A DNA stretch of 49,183 nucleotides from Chara braunii (taxonomy: Eukaryota; Streptophyta; Charophyceae; Charales; Characeae): contig BFEA01000080.1 in the NCBI GenBank assembly GCA_003427395.1, positions 1,232,808-1,281,990 of the forward strand, in the 5' to 3' direction. The notes beneath the pieces are model-generated. The model made no database searches. It had not been told where the DNA came from and saw nothing but the letters and a program-made list of their open reading frames with translations. Positions 32,147 through 42,617 of this stretch are shown one piece after another. Numbering within the stretch: the first letter of the stretch is position 1; each line of letters begins with the position of its first letter. The position numbers and the translations under genes were made by a program.

Positions 32147-33505
32147 AAGGCGTCAAATTTCGCTGTCGGAATCTGCTTGTCAAGTGTTGAACAGGTGGCG
32201 GTTTGTCATTGCAAGGGGAGGATTGCGTCTCACGTGGGTGCTTTTTGAGAATTGGTGGGTGACAGTGATTTGTCAATGGTGGTGGCTGAAATTGGTGTCC
32301 AAACAACGGAATGGGATATCAGAATTCTGCAAAAGATCGAGAATGAGGGCACAAAGTACTGATCCTCAATCCTAGCTTCTTCTGGCAATGTAAGAAAGAA
32401 ACAGTGGTGCAACAACCGTCTTTCTGTGAATTGAACACACCGTCATTATTACTGTAAGTAGACCGAAAGTTGCCCCAAATACCGCTAGGATGACCGTATG
32501 TTGTGTTCAGGTGAAGACGATGTGGAGAGGGCCCAGGAAGGAGGCGTAAATTTAGGCCATTGCAAGGAAATCGTGGGTAAAGCTGATGTGTGAAGAAAAT
32601 TCAGACACAGCATGGAGTGTAGAGAGCTGGCATGTGGTTCGGGTGTCTAAAAGCGGTCTTGTATGTTTCTGATCCCGTCTGAAGGTGGGGCATGTCTGTA
32701 CAACTTGATGCTGATAGGAGGAGGTTAGCATGGTGGTTGTGTAGGTGTGATGGGAAAAGCAAATCGGCAACATTTTCGCAATGTAAAGAAGAATCTTAGG
32801 CGAATCTTTAGCGTGGCTTATAAGAAAAGAAATGCCAAGCAGCATGCTTAGTGAAGCATGATGTTTCACTTGGACTAGTGTTGAAAATCGGCCTTTTGTG
32901 AAGGCGGTTTTGTAGGGAATGGTGCACCAAGTGACTGAAATGCTGAAGCAGCGGCAAAACTGCAGTGTCAGACCAATGACGGGCAACGTTGATCACAAAG
33001 GAGTGACAACGGAGTAGAAGTTGTCAGACCGATGATGGCCGATGCTGGTCGTGAAGGAATGGCAATGGTATGGAAACTACATGAAGTGCTCAGCTGGAGT
33101 CCGATTTGCAAAGAACTACAACTCGCTGTTTATTCTGCTTGCCCATAATAACAGCTCTAAGACAGATAAATATGTGTACATGTATCAATCATGATCTATG
33201 TTTGTTGATCTTTGTTCTCACATCTGTGCTTATATTGGTGGCGCCAAGAGATTATCAAATCTTTTAGTCCCTATCACCTGATTTGTGCTTGGTGGCTGTA
33301 AGCCACCTGTAGTTGGGAGGTCTTCTCTAGTCTTAAGTAGCTGTCTATAGTGCCATGGAAGGCCCTCACACGTACGATTGAGAGAAAAGGCGCCAAACTT
33401 TGCTGTTAGAATCTGTTGATCAAGCGTTGCACAGATGGCCGCTTGTCATTGCAGGGTGAGGATTCCATGTCATGTGGGTGTTTCTGAGAACCAGCGGCGG
33501 ACAGG
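32147..33505. repeat. pair of 118-bp direct repeats 1.24 kb apart
   Basis: Copies at 32147-32264 and 33387-33505 share AAGGCG-CAAA, AATCTG, TTGTCATTGCA and GTGGGTG words in order, roughly three quarters identical. Between them, about 32965-33080 contains a diverged 57-bp tandem duplication starting TGTCAGACC. No gene is recognised in 31900-34180. Confidence 0.6.
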
Positions 33506-34187
33506 AGCACTCGGGTGCTGTAAGGCACTGACGGCGCAAATTGCAGTCCAGGAGAAGCACTGATGGTTCAAACTTCAAACTGTAGTCTAGGATCAAACTG
33601 TGGTGAGGGAGGGGCAATGATGGTTCAAACTGTGGTCAGGGAGCTAAGGCAGTGGAAATGGAGCTTGTGAAGGGAATGATAGGAAAGTAAAAGGCTGACA
33701 GGAACGTTAGCCTCTGCAACTCGGCCTAGGCAGCGTTCTTACATTATAGGGTGTTGATAGAATAGGGTGCACTGTTGAGAGAATAGGGTGCACGCTTGAC
33801 TGGTTAGAGAACTGCGGGCAGGGAAACAAAGGTTTTGGAGGATCTGCCGACGACTCCTCCTGATGGGTCGTCACCGCTCAGAACACACAGAGGGCTTGTG
33901 AATGCTCAAGGACGTTCCATTGTCTCTTTTTGGGATGGACGGACCCAGATCTTGTTGTCGAGGGACTGAAAACTCGTCTCTCATGCTGGGAAGAAGGCAC
34001 AATTTAAGTTGACCTTGCGTTGTATCTGATGCTGCATTCTGGAGGACTCCGTGTTGTCTTGGGTAGTCAAGTGCATGTGCCTGTGACAGTGGCGCGGTTG
34101 AAGCAATAGGTCCTGCGGGGCCGGATGTTCTTTGTGGGCACTGAACTGGTTTGAGGACATGAGCTTTCAGATGGAAATGTAATTAGC

Positions 34188-34739
34188 ATGAGCTGTTTAG
34201 GTGTTTGCTCGGAGTTCTATCTTGTGTTCTATCTTGTATTTCTGGCCTTCCCTTGGGAATTTCAGGTTTGTTCTTTTTCCAATGCGACTGGGCATAATGC
34301 CCCTATACTAAGCCTCCCCAAGGAAGGAGCTCGTCTGTTCTTGTCCGGGGCCACACAATTCAATGTTAAATGTGTTGCCTTCCTCCGACTCTCGGAGTTC
34401 TTTTTCTTGTAGATGACTGGGGCCTGCTTTCCATCCCTGAGTTGAACTCAGTGACAATTACAGTGTTTGGCTAGAAGTTCCCTGCGTGCTTCTCTGCGGT
34501 CCGTGCACTTCAGAAAATGCGATCTTGATGCAGCAATTTGCAGGCAGTGAAAGTTGGCAGTTTGTCATGTGGATGGAACCATAGAGAGAGTGCAGCCATA
34601 GCATTTTTTTCTTTTTGTTTTGCTATACAAGTAGTGCGTGTTTGGATTTATTTGGTATCTTTGACTCTCAGCAAAGAGATTATAGTGCTCTTTGGCTTAG
34701 GTCTGGTGTTGGCGTGTCTTTGACCTTAGACTCTGGAAG
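34188..34739 (+). other. upstream region of the fucosyltransferase gene
   Basis: No coding match is visible. A tandem GTTCTATCTTGTATTTC-like duplication lies near 34216-34246. The segment just before the gene presumably holds its 5' UTR and promoter. I do not see a clear TATA box near 34740, so the transcription start is unknown. Confidence 0.3.
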
Positions 34740-36239
34740 ATGCGGTCCTTTCTGTGGTGGTGCATTGCAGCTATGGCTTTTCTGAGCACAACACTTCTTG
34801 TTAGCCACATGCTGATCTTTCATAGCAGGGAGATTGCAGAGCCGGACTTCATTTTGAACGATGACCATTTGTACTTTAAGACTCGGGTTCAAGTCCCATT
34901 TCACCCTTCCATTTTGAACAGTTCTATGATGGTGGGGGAGGATTCTATCGAAGGTTCTCCTACCGCCATGGTTTCTCCATATGCTGCCAGTCGTAGGAAG
35001 GGTGATGGCCTTCCGCATGCCTTGCCCTCTGTGGATAAACAAGGTGATTCTCAGCCCTTGCTTCCGGTATCGGTACACTCCTGGATCCCGCCTGATGGGA
35101 GATGTAGAGCGCAGGATGCTGCTGTCCCTGGAGGGACCTTGCACAGCCACAGCCTTGTTTGGTGCCCAACGCGGAATAGGTATTTGATGATGATCTGTGG
35201 GGCTGGACGGTTGTGCAACCGGCTGTCTTGCATTATGAACCACATGGTTGCGGCGACCTTTTTGAACCGAACCCTTGTGTTCCCACTCGAAGAGCTGGGA
35301 TTGCCTTTTGACATCCTCATTGATGTCCCTCGTATTTGGAGGTGTCTGGGGCCATCAACAGTTATCAGCCTTAAGGACTTCAGGACACTCAGGCATGGAG
35401 ATGACCATGTGGACGTGATGAGGTTCTTTGATGGCCACAACCCGTCGATCGCAAAGGGTATTTCAGTCTTCCAGAATGTGACTGGAATCACAATTGGCAA
35501 GAGTGAAGTTGTGACCGCCCGACAAAAGGAGCAAAGCTCCATCGAGTTCTTTCAGCAGTTCAGTCTGGACGTTGAGGTGCTGAGTGTTGGTGAGTTGTTT
35601 GGGGTCAGCTTATCGAAGGAGGCTAATGCGATGCAGCATGGTCGGGAGCCATGGACGACATCCTGCAAAGGATCCATCTTGCAACCTCACAAGGTGATTG
35701 TTTCAGTCGCACTGAATTTCATCCGTACGTTTCTCGGTTCGCGGTACACTGGTGTTCATCTGCGGCGTGGGGACTTCTTGAAGGCGTGTGGTCGCAGCAG
35801 CTGTTTCTATCCGCTCCCACAGCTTGCCAAGTGCATCCGTAGACAATTGGAGGCGACTAAAGCGTCTGAACTCTTGTTCCTTGCAACAGATGCACAAGAG
35901 GAAGAGGTCGAAGAACTCATTGTCCTGTTGGAAAGAGACCGTCCACCAATTAAAGTTGTTCGGCTTTCAAGTCCCGGGGAGGGCTCTCTTGAGAAAATGC
36001 CCATAAGACACTGGAATAGACATCTAACTGAAGAGCAGCGCCAAGTTCCACAAGTAATCTCGCTTGTTGAGTTGAGTATCTGTGCCTTGGCAGGGTCGTT
36101 CTTTTTCTCCAACTACAGCACGTTTAGTCGCGAAATCCGTAGACTCCGTACTGCATGGAGACTATCAACTTCCCGGGATAGGCCCATCTGTGGAGGAGAA
36201 AAAGCAGATTGGGCAAAAGGACCAGCATGGTGGACGTGA
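34740..36239 (+). CDS. GDP-fucose protein O-fucosyltransferase family protein
   Basis: A continuous 499-codon frame with an in-frame TAG at 34698 upstream and an A at -3 of the first ATG. Residues 7-27 form a single hydrophobic segment after a short N-terminus, so it is probably a type II Golgi/ER membrane enzyme. A linker leads to the catalytic region: RYLMMICGAGRLCNRLSCI (147-165), the N-terminal GDP-fucose block; LNRTLVFPL (175-183); HLRRGDF (340-346), the Arg-rich donor-binding motif; FLATD (380-384); and SNYSTFSREIRRLR (467-480). These match the plant O-fucosyltransferase family, which transfers fucose from GDP-fucose to protein or glycan acceptors; the acceptor cannot be told. There is no intron in 1.5 kb. 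A retrocopy is possible, but no poly(A) tract follows at once. Confidence 0.9.
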   Translation: MRSFLWWCIAAMAFLSTTLLVSHMLIFHSREIAEPDFILNDDHLYFKTRVQVPFHPSILNSSMMVGEDSIEGSPTAMVSPYAASRRKGDGLPHALPSVDKQGDSQPLLPVSVHSWIPPDGRCRAQDAAVPGGTLHSHSLVWCPTRNRYLMMICGAGRLCNRLSCIMNHMVAATFLNRTLVFPLEELGLPFDILIDVPRIWRCLGPSTVISLKDFRTLRHGDDHVDVMRFFDGHNPSIAKGISVFQNVTGITIGKSEVVTARQKEQSSIEFFQQFSLDVEVLSVGELFGVSLSKEANAMQHGREPWTTSCKGSILQPHKVIVSVALNFIRTFLGSRYTGVHLRRGDFLKACGRSSCFYPLPQLAKCIRRQLEATKASELLFLATDAQEEEVEELIVLLERDRPPIKVVRLSSPGEGSLEKMPIRHWNRHLTEEQRQVPQVISLVELSICALAGSFFFSNYSTFSREIRRLRTAWRLSTSRDRPICGGEKADWAKGPAWWT

Positions 36240-36740
36240 TGTGTGCTGTGGATGTCGACTCCATACGGTAGTACGCATAAGTGGATGGGGAGCAGTTAAG
36301 GCATCTGCAGAAGGTGAGATAACTGAGATGTCTTGGAGGAATACTTGCTTCTTTTCATGAATATTTCTGTTGCTCTGAATGAAATCTAGATATGAGCGCA
36401 CAGATTCTTTCTGCAAAAGAAGACGGGCTTAACCAGGCAAGATAGAGTTTTCTGTGAACTGGTTGGTGAAGTTGTGGCGGTCTCTCTTTGGTGGACCGTT
36501 GTGTATTGGTGTACAAAGTGGACGGATGATAGGTAGATAGAAGTCCTTTTGTAAGCTCATTTCTATCGGCGTGTGATGATCTGAAAGCAAGAGCAAAGAG
36601 CTGTGGCTTGTCAACGGGGCACATGCAAATTGGATTCGCACCGCAAGCAAGGTGTTGAAGTTTCGACTTCAACTTTACACTAGACTATGTGCCTTGTGGA
36701 CTGTTGGAAATCAAGCTGCATCAGGTCGGCATGTAAATAG

Positions 36741-36743
<3 letters not shown>
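36240..36743. other. 3' flank of the fucosyltransferase gene
   Basis: No second gene is recognised. There is no AATAAA hexamer in this stretch. It presumably contains the 3' UTR. Confidence 0.35.
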
Positions 36744-36816
<73 letters not shown>

Positions 36817-36830
36817 GGGGGGGGGGGGGG
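36744..36830. repeat. (GA)n tract ending in a G16 run
   Basis: GA dinucleotides to 36812 are followed by AAA and sixteen Gs (36815-36830). The G run is prone to sequencing and assembly error. Confidence 0.95.
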
Positions 36831-37900
36831 CATGAAGGATTTTGCCAAGTATGGAATGTGATGATTGAGAAGGATCACTGGAGCACCCATCCCAGAGGAG
36901 ATGGCTGGTGGAGAAGTGAAGTGGGTGCAAGCTAGGGGGACCACCTTCTCAAAGGTTTGTTTCTTGATCTGTGTGTGAAAGCCCTGTAAACTTGTGTAAA
37001 GTAGTTGAAGAGCAAAAAGTGGCACTCTTTTCGCGCACATCTTTTTCTCACCCTTCCTTATGGGTCTGTTTCTGTCTTTTTTTGCTGCGTCTTTGTTATG
37101 AATGCACAGTCTGCAGGTGGGAACTACATCCCTGCAATTTTGCAAATGACTCTTTCTATACTGCAACATTTTCTATACTCTGCTTCCTCCTGAAAAAGTG
37201 GATGGCGAAAGAGGCTGTTGATTTTGTGTTTTCCGTAGAAATTAATGGTTGTCCTTTTTTCTCTTTCTTCATCCTTTTTTCCACCTGTTTCCTTCTGTTC
37301 GCCCTCCTTTGCTATCTTTGCAGTCTGGTATGACCATAACGAGGGTAGGACTTTTTTCCATTGATTGCTGGTAAAAGGATTCACACATCTCAGAGGCCAC
37401 TCCCAGTACCAAGTACCAATTCTCCCTTGTACCATAGACCCTACCTAGATCCACACTAGAAACTTCCGTTGGGTAGTGTACAGTACGTCGTACAGAAACC
37501 AGTCCGCAAGAGTCAGTCATTAGGAAACAGCCGTTTGTCGAGTCTCGGTCAGCTGCAGCTCAGTCCCAAGAAAGTCCTACCGGTAGGACGGTTTGAATCA
37601 TTGAGGATGGCTGGCCAAGGCAGAAAGGGACCGACGCCACAAGTCTCATTTTGGAACTGCGGCAAGTGCAAACGTGAAGTAGCAGCGAGCATCAACACAA
37701 TTTTCCATTCGTGACTGTTGCGGAAGTGCTGCTGCGTTATTGTGTGACCAAGCCGCAGATGAGAGGGAGAGAGAGGGTCAAGGGTAGAGCAGTCAACAGT
37801 GCCCAGCACCATAGCAAGTACCTGAGAGAAGACGATAGGATGGAGAGAAGACGATAAGAGGGAGAGTGAGAGAGAGAAGCGAACCCCACGAATAGATCGG
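36831..37900. other. unassigned region
   Basis: Short frames such as 36971-37333 (+) contain hydrophobic, Cys-rich stretches without a family match. No RNA gene or mobile element end is seen. Confidence 0.35.
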
Positions 37901-37907
37901 AGCTTTT

Positions 37908-37910
<3 letters not shown>

Positions 37911-37954
<44 letters not shown>

Positions 37955-37986
37955 NAGAGGGATAGCGAGGCCTGAGGGTAGATTAG

Positions 37987-38032
<46 letters not shown>
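37911..38032. repeat. two (GA)n tracts flanking an N
   Basis: (GA)n at 37911-37954, an undetermined base at 37955, and (GA)n again at 37989-38032. Confidence 0.95.
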
Positions 38033-38037
<5 letters not shown>

Positions 38038-39550
38038 TTTAGCTGCTGGAGCCCTAGTGTCCTGTCATGTATATAGCATCAAATTTCCAGATAATTCCAA
38101 AGTGTGCTCATATTATGTGAATCTCGCCTATTGTTGTGAAGACTTGTGTGATTATGTATGCGGAAAATGGAGCGTGAAGTGGGAGCAGAGTCTTGTTGGC
38201 TTCAGCCAGGTGCTAGTCGGAATGAGAAGTGGGTTTGCTTGTGAGAAGGTGCTTGTGAGAAGGCCGACGGGAGATGAGGCGGTAACAATCAACCAAAAAA
38301 AAGAATCTAGGGTAGACCGAAGGATGAAGTGGTCAGCGAGGGAGGAGGAGGAACTTACCTGCAGCGTGGAGCATCGTGGAGTCTTCATCAAGCATTGAAG
38401 TGAAGCACATCACAACCCTAGCCTTGATTGAGCAGCATGCATGGCCTTGACGTCTGGATGTTGGTCTTTCCTGGGTTGAGCTGCTGTTGATCTCAATTGG
38501 GTCTTAAGTCTGCTAGGTAGGTTGCATGTGTAAGTAGATAGGTAGGGTCGTCCTGCTGATGGCAATTTCGTGTTAAGTAGCTACACGGGCATATGAGCAA
38601 CGAGCGCTCATTGAACAACCTGTCTAGCCCCAAAGATCGGTACTGACCGCCGTGTATGTGAGCCACATGAGCACGAGCATTGACCAGTCTTGTTGGGGGG
38701 AAGTGGAGATACCACGTATGTGTCAGCAAAGAATTCTTGAGGACCTCTGAGCTGTCCTAAAACTGCTTGTGGCCAGTCTATGGTATTCTGCCATAACCCC
38801 AATAGTTGAGTCAGTAGGGGTTAAGTCAACCTTAACTAGGGTAAGTCACTGCCACTTAGGTCAAAGTTAGCAGACCTAAGTCAAAGAAGGGTTAGGTCTA
38901 CGTCTAGGAGGCTGTGGACCGGGGCCTAACTGGGTTGACTGATATGTAATCCCTCGGAAATGGATGGCTTTCCATGTTTGCCATTCTGGCCATATCTATC
39001 TTCGTCCAACCCCAACTTTGCTTCCTGTTGTTCCTGTGGTTTTGGCGATGTGTGCACTTACCCGCAATAGAGCACTGTAGTGGAAGACAAACCTTACAAC
39101 CAGGGGACCCAAGATATCATGAGGTACCTCAGAAGAAGAGGAGGCACCAAAAGGTTGGGAAAGCAGGAGAGGAAGAAGAAGAAGAGGAGGAGGAAGAAGA
39201 AGAAAAGGAGGAGGATGAAGAGAAGAAAGGAGGAGAAGGAATGGCGGGAGAGACAGGGGAGTCCTCCTGGGGGCAAACGCAGGCATTAGCGGTAGGTACT
39301 GGACCACCCATCCCCACGGTGGATGCTCGCGGTGCAGAGACAGCTAGGAAGCAGGCAGAAGCAAAGAAGAGAAGGGAGAATTGGAGCAGGAGGCGAAGAA
39401 GACGAGGGAGGAAGAAGAGATGCGGGGCAGGTCGAATGGATAATCAAACTGTTAACGAGACAGAACCTGGCCTGGTCTCATATGGCAAAAGACAGCATTA
39501 GTAAACTAGCCCCAACGTAGTCGCTTATGACATGTCAGGGTTTTTCTGGT
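38033..39550. other. unassigned region with a Glu/Lys-rich open frame
   Basis: The frame 38974-39501 (+, 175 codons) starts with a hydrophobic stretch and continues through a GAA/GAG tract (39165-39240) read as poly-Glu, then basic residues. It is unlike any family I know and may be a chance frame. GTTAAGTCAACC-like short repeats lie at about 38815-38900. The 113-codon frame 38057-38398 has no match either. Confidence 0.3.
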
Positions 39551-39681
39551 TAATGGTTAAGGACCGGACCTCGAAAACAGGAAGGACGAATTGACCAAAA
39601 GGAACGCCAAGGGGTGAGGCAGTGGCTACTGGCAAGACCCCTGTACCCTACGGGACCTCCTCTATTAGAACCTGGGGCGAA

Positions 39682-39875
39682 ATCATGCCCCGGAAAACCC
39701 ACAAACCGAGATCGAAAGAGGAAGTCCTTAGACAACCCCCCATTGGAAATACGTGGATACGGGGTGGGGGTGACAAAAATAATGCCCCAGAAAACTCACA
39801 AACTGAGATTGAAAGAGGAAGTCCTTAGAGAACCCCCTGTTGGAAATATGTTGATACAGGGTGGGGGTGACCATC
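39682..39875. repeat. 97-bp tandem duplication
   Basis: Units start at 39682 (ATCATGCCCCGGAAAACC) and 39779 (ATAATGCCCCAGAAAACT). They run in parallel through GAAAGAGGAAGTCCTTAGA and GGGTGGGGGTGAC, about 87% identical by eye. The duplication lies at the upstream edge of a LINE remnant. Confidence 0.85.
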
Positions 39876-39889
39876 GCTGGACCTTAACA

Positions 39890-41445
39890 AACAAAGATGG
39901 CAGGTGGCTATCATGGATATCTAAAGGGTTTAGGAAAATAACTTCAAATAAGCCATATCTGGAATCATGACAAACAGGAAAGGATCGATGAGCAACATCT
40001 AAGAAAACACCTTCCTGCAGTCCACAACCTATCCGAAAACCTGAGATGCATTATCAACAGCATCCCAAAGAGCTGGACTGACCGTCTCAAGGAGGACTTC
40101 ACATGGACATCAGGAGAGTGGGGTATTCCCAAGCAAGAGGCAGTACCAAAGAAAGCGTATCAGTTCTCCCATAGACTGGGACTTAACAATTACCGAGCAG
40201 TTTTCACATGCTTCCCCATTGACCACTCGAAACCAGGCTCCTGAAAAAAAAACAATTCAAAACCCGAGACTGAAAGCATGGAAGCCCTTCTCCGTCATAA
40301 AATGCAGACCGTGGGACTCTGGTGAAAATCAATCTTCCAAATGGAAACCGCTGTTCAAGATCTAGAATTTGACCCAATTGAATGATGCTGGAGGCCTCCT
40401 GTGAACTCAAAGAAGAACCCTATCCCCATAACTACATGGTGAGAAAAGGCCACAGAATGCTACTGAAGACAAAAGACCAACACCCACAATTAACAGAAGA
40501 TGGTCACGACTGACGACTGATTGGGGACGAAACCAAACAGATTGCCAAGATACCGTGCAGGAAATACAAGATGATCAGATGCAGGAGCCTCCCATCGCTC
40601 ATAACATATGCAGCCCTGCCCGTCAACCAATGGCTTCTTCACATAAGAAGGAAGAACGATGCTAACAGCTCTGACCGCTGCTTAGTCTGCGCGGATCAAT
40701 AACAAGAAGGCATTATCCACCGCCTCACCACATGTAAAGAAGCAGCCTAGTTTTGGGCTAGAGCTGCTGACCTGTGGAGTAGATTGTTCTTTTCCCTCCT
40801 TCCAGAACACCCCATCCACATATCGCTTTGGACTAACATCCCCTCTGATTTTAGCAAGCCGGAGCAGATATGGTATGACTTGATACAGAAGGGGACGCTA
40901 TGGGCAAAATGAAAAGAGAGGTGCAGCATCAGACTCAACAAGACAAGGAATCCCTGAGAAAAGGTTTGGGCAGCAACCAAGAATCTCATCGAGGCAGAAA
41001 TCCTGTATAAATGGTGCAAGGTGAAACTGCTAATTCAGGCTGACCCAGAGTCAGAAAGGCGACAAAAAGCAAAGTTCCAGGGGACATGGCTGGCAAAAGG
41101 CAAGGTTGCTCTGATACAAGGCATGGTCATCAAACAGGAAGACTGGCGCAACCCGGACCCATCCAACTGCAAGACAAGACAGCCAACAGCCTGAGGCCCA
41201 GGATCCCATTTGGACATAAGACACGGTCTGTGGCAATCCTCTGGAGACCACAACTTGGGGCCGTACTATGAGGACTGCCGAACTCACTCTTGTACGTACA
41301 GCTTTATTCGACAGATGTTGGGGACGGGTCTGAGAGGAGTGAGAACAGAATGGCAAGCTGACAGTCAATCCTCCAATGGAGTAATCAATGCTGTTCAGGG
41401 GTCCTTCGGCCAAATGGAAGGAAATGTGAGTGTGTAAATATTGTA
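39890..41445 (+). pseudogene. degraded LINE ORF2 C-terminal region
   Basis: About 40029-40240 (+) reads NLSENLRCIINSIPKSWTDR and on, like the post-RT region of LINE ORF2 proteins. About 40600-40760 reads YAALPVNQWLLHIRRKN, then SDRCLVCAD and IIHRLTTCKEAA with FW. That is the zf-RVT zinc-binding pattern (CX2C, H, C) found at LINE ORF2 C-termini. It continues with LIEAEILYKWCKVKLLIQ (about 40985-41040). Many stops and several frameshifts occur. No reverse transcriptase or endonuclease is seen upstream, so it is a 5'-truncated, old copy. The 3' end is near 41445 and a poly(A) tail is not evident. Confidence 0.75.
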
Positions 41446-42600
41446 AAGATATGACCTGCCGGTGGAAAGGGAACCAGACTCATGCTCCCCAGAATGGAAA
41501 TGCAGCCAAGGCCATAAGGACCTGTTTCTTCAAAAAAGAAAAAGAGAATAAAGAAAAGAAGAACTGGCCCAAAGGGTTAGAGGCCTTTTGCTGAGAAGTT
41601 GTTTAGTGCTCTTGTGGACACCGCCAGGCTGCTGGAGCTTCACTGTAGCTGGGAAGCCGCGGCTAGGGTTTCGGGCAGCAGTGAAGCAGGTGCTTCATCT
41701 GCTGCGCCTGGAGACAGCATATCTGTGCTGTGGGGTTAGGCGCTGCCATATCTTCTTCTTTGTGGGAGCCATGTTTTTCTTCTCCAAGTCGTTCATCCTT
41801 GCACTAGCACTGTTGGTTCTGTGGATATTCTCGGACAGTGCTGCAGCATCTGAGGGAGCCCTGAGCACACCAGTGGTTAACGGGGTAAACCGTTTTCATT
41901 TTTGAAATCAGTTTTTTTTGGCCAAAAAAACAGAAAACAACTCATCTATTCTGGGGGGCATCAGTCCGGTTGCTCATCACCGGCAAGCCACATGCACATG
42001 AGATACAGCTGGAAAAGGAAAGAGAGAGTAAATCAGACAAGATTTAGACACAGCCGCCCTTGCAGCTATAGTCGATTAGACAAGGGGGGGGGTTGCTTCG
42101 GCCGTTCTCCCCCCAAACCATGACTCATTTGCAGGGTGCACTTGCTGGCCAGTAAGCTTACTGGCAGCACCCAGACACACAGCATGTGCATCCTATAAAT
42201 GGCGGGGGGGAGAGCCGCCTGGCAGCCTCACTGGCCGGCCAGTGTCCAAGCTCTACCTGAGTATCCATTCCTCTTTGTCCCTACCATCTACTCACTAGCA
42301 CTATCCAGTGTCCCCTTACAGATTGCTTAGCATCCAGATACTTTGCCTGCGGCCTACCTTGCTGCTACAAACTACAGTTTGTCGTATACCTCACGCTTGG
42401 CCTCACATTGCACGCGCCATTATCTACCATTCACTATGCCCCTGTTACTCACATACAGTCTGTGTATAGTACCCCGGCTTTTTCGTTTCTGGTTTCTCTC
42501 CCTTCCCACCCTCCTTACCCCTACTTCTTCCTATCCTAACATCATCCCTCTCTTTGAATGCCTACACAACAACTTTTTCTATCCTATCCTTATCCATTCC
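41446..42600. other. unassigned region, possible promoter-like sequence
   Basis: Frame 41588-41905 (+, 105 codons) has a hydrophobic segment (FVGAMFFFSKSFILALALLV) but no family match. A perfect 18-bp palindrome, GCCAGTAAGCTTACTGGC, sits at 42148-42165 and TATAAAT follows at about 42195. These could be a core promoter, but no gene follows on the plus strand. Confidence 0.3.
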
Positions 42601-42617
42601 CATTGACTTCCAAGCCT

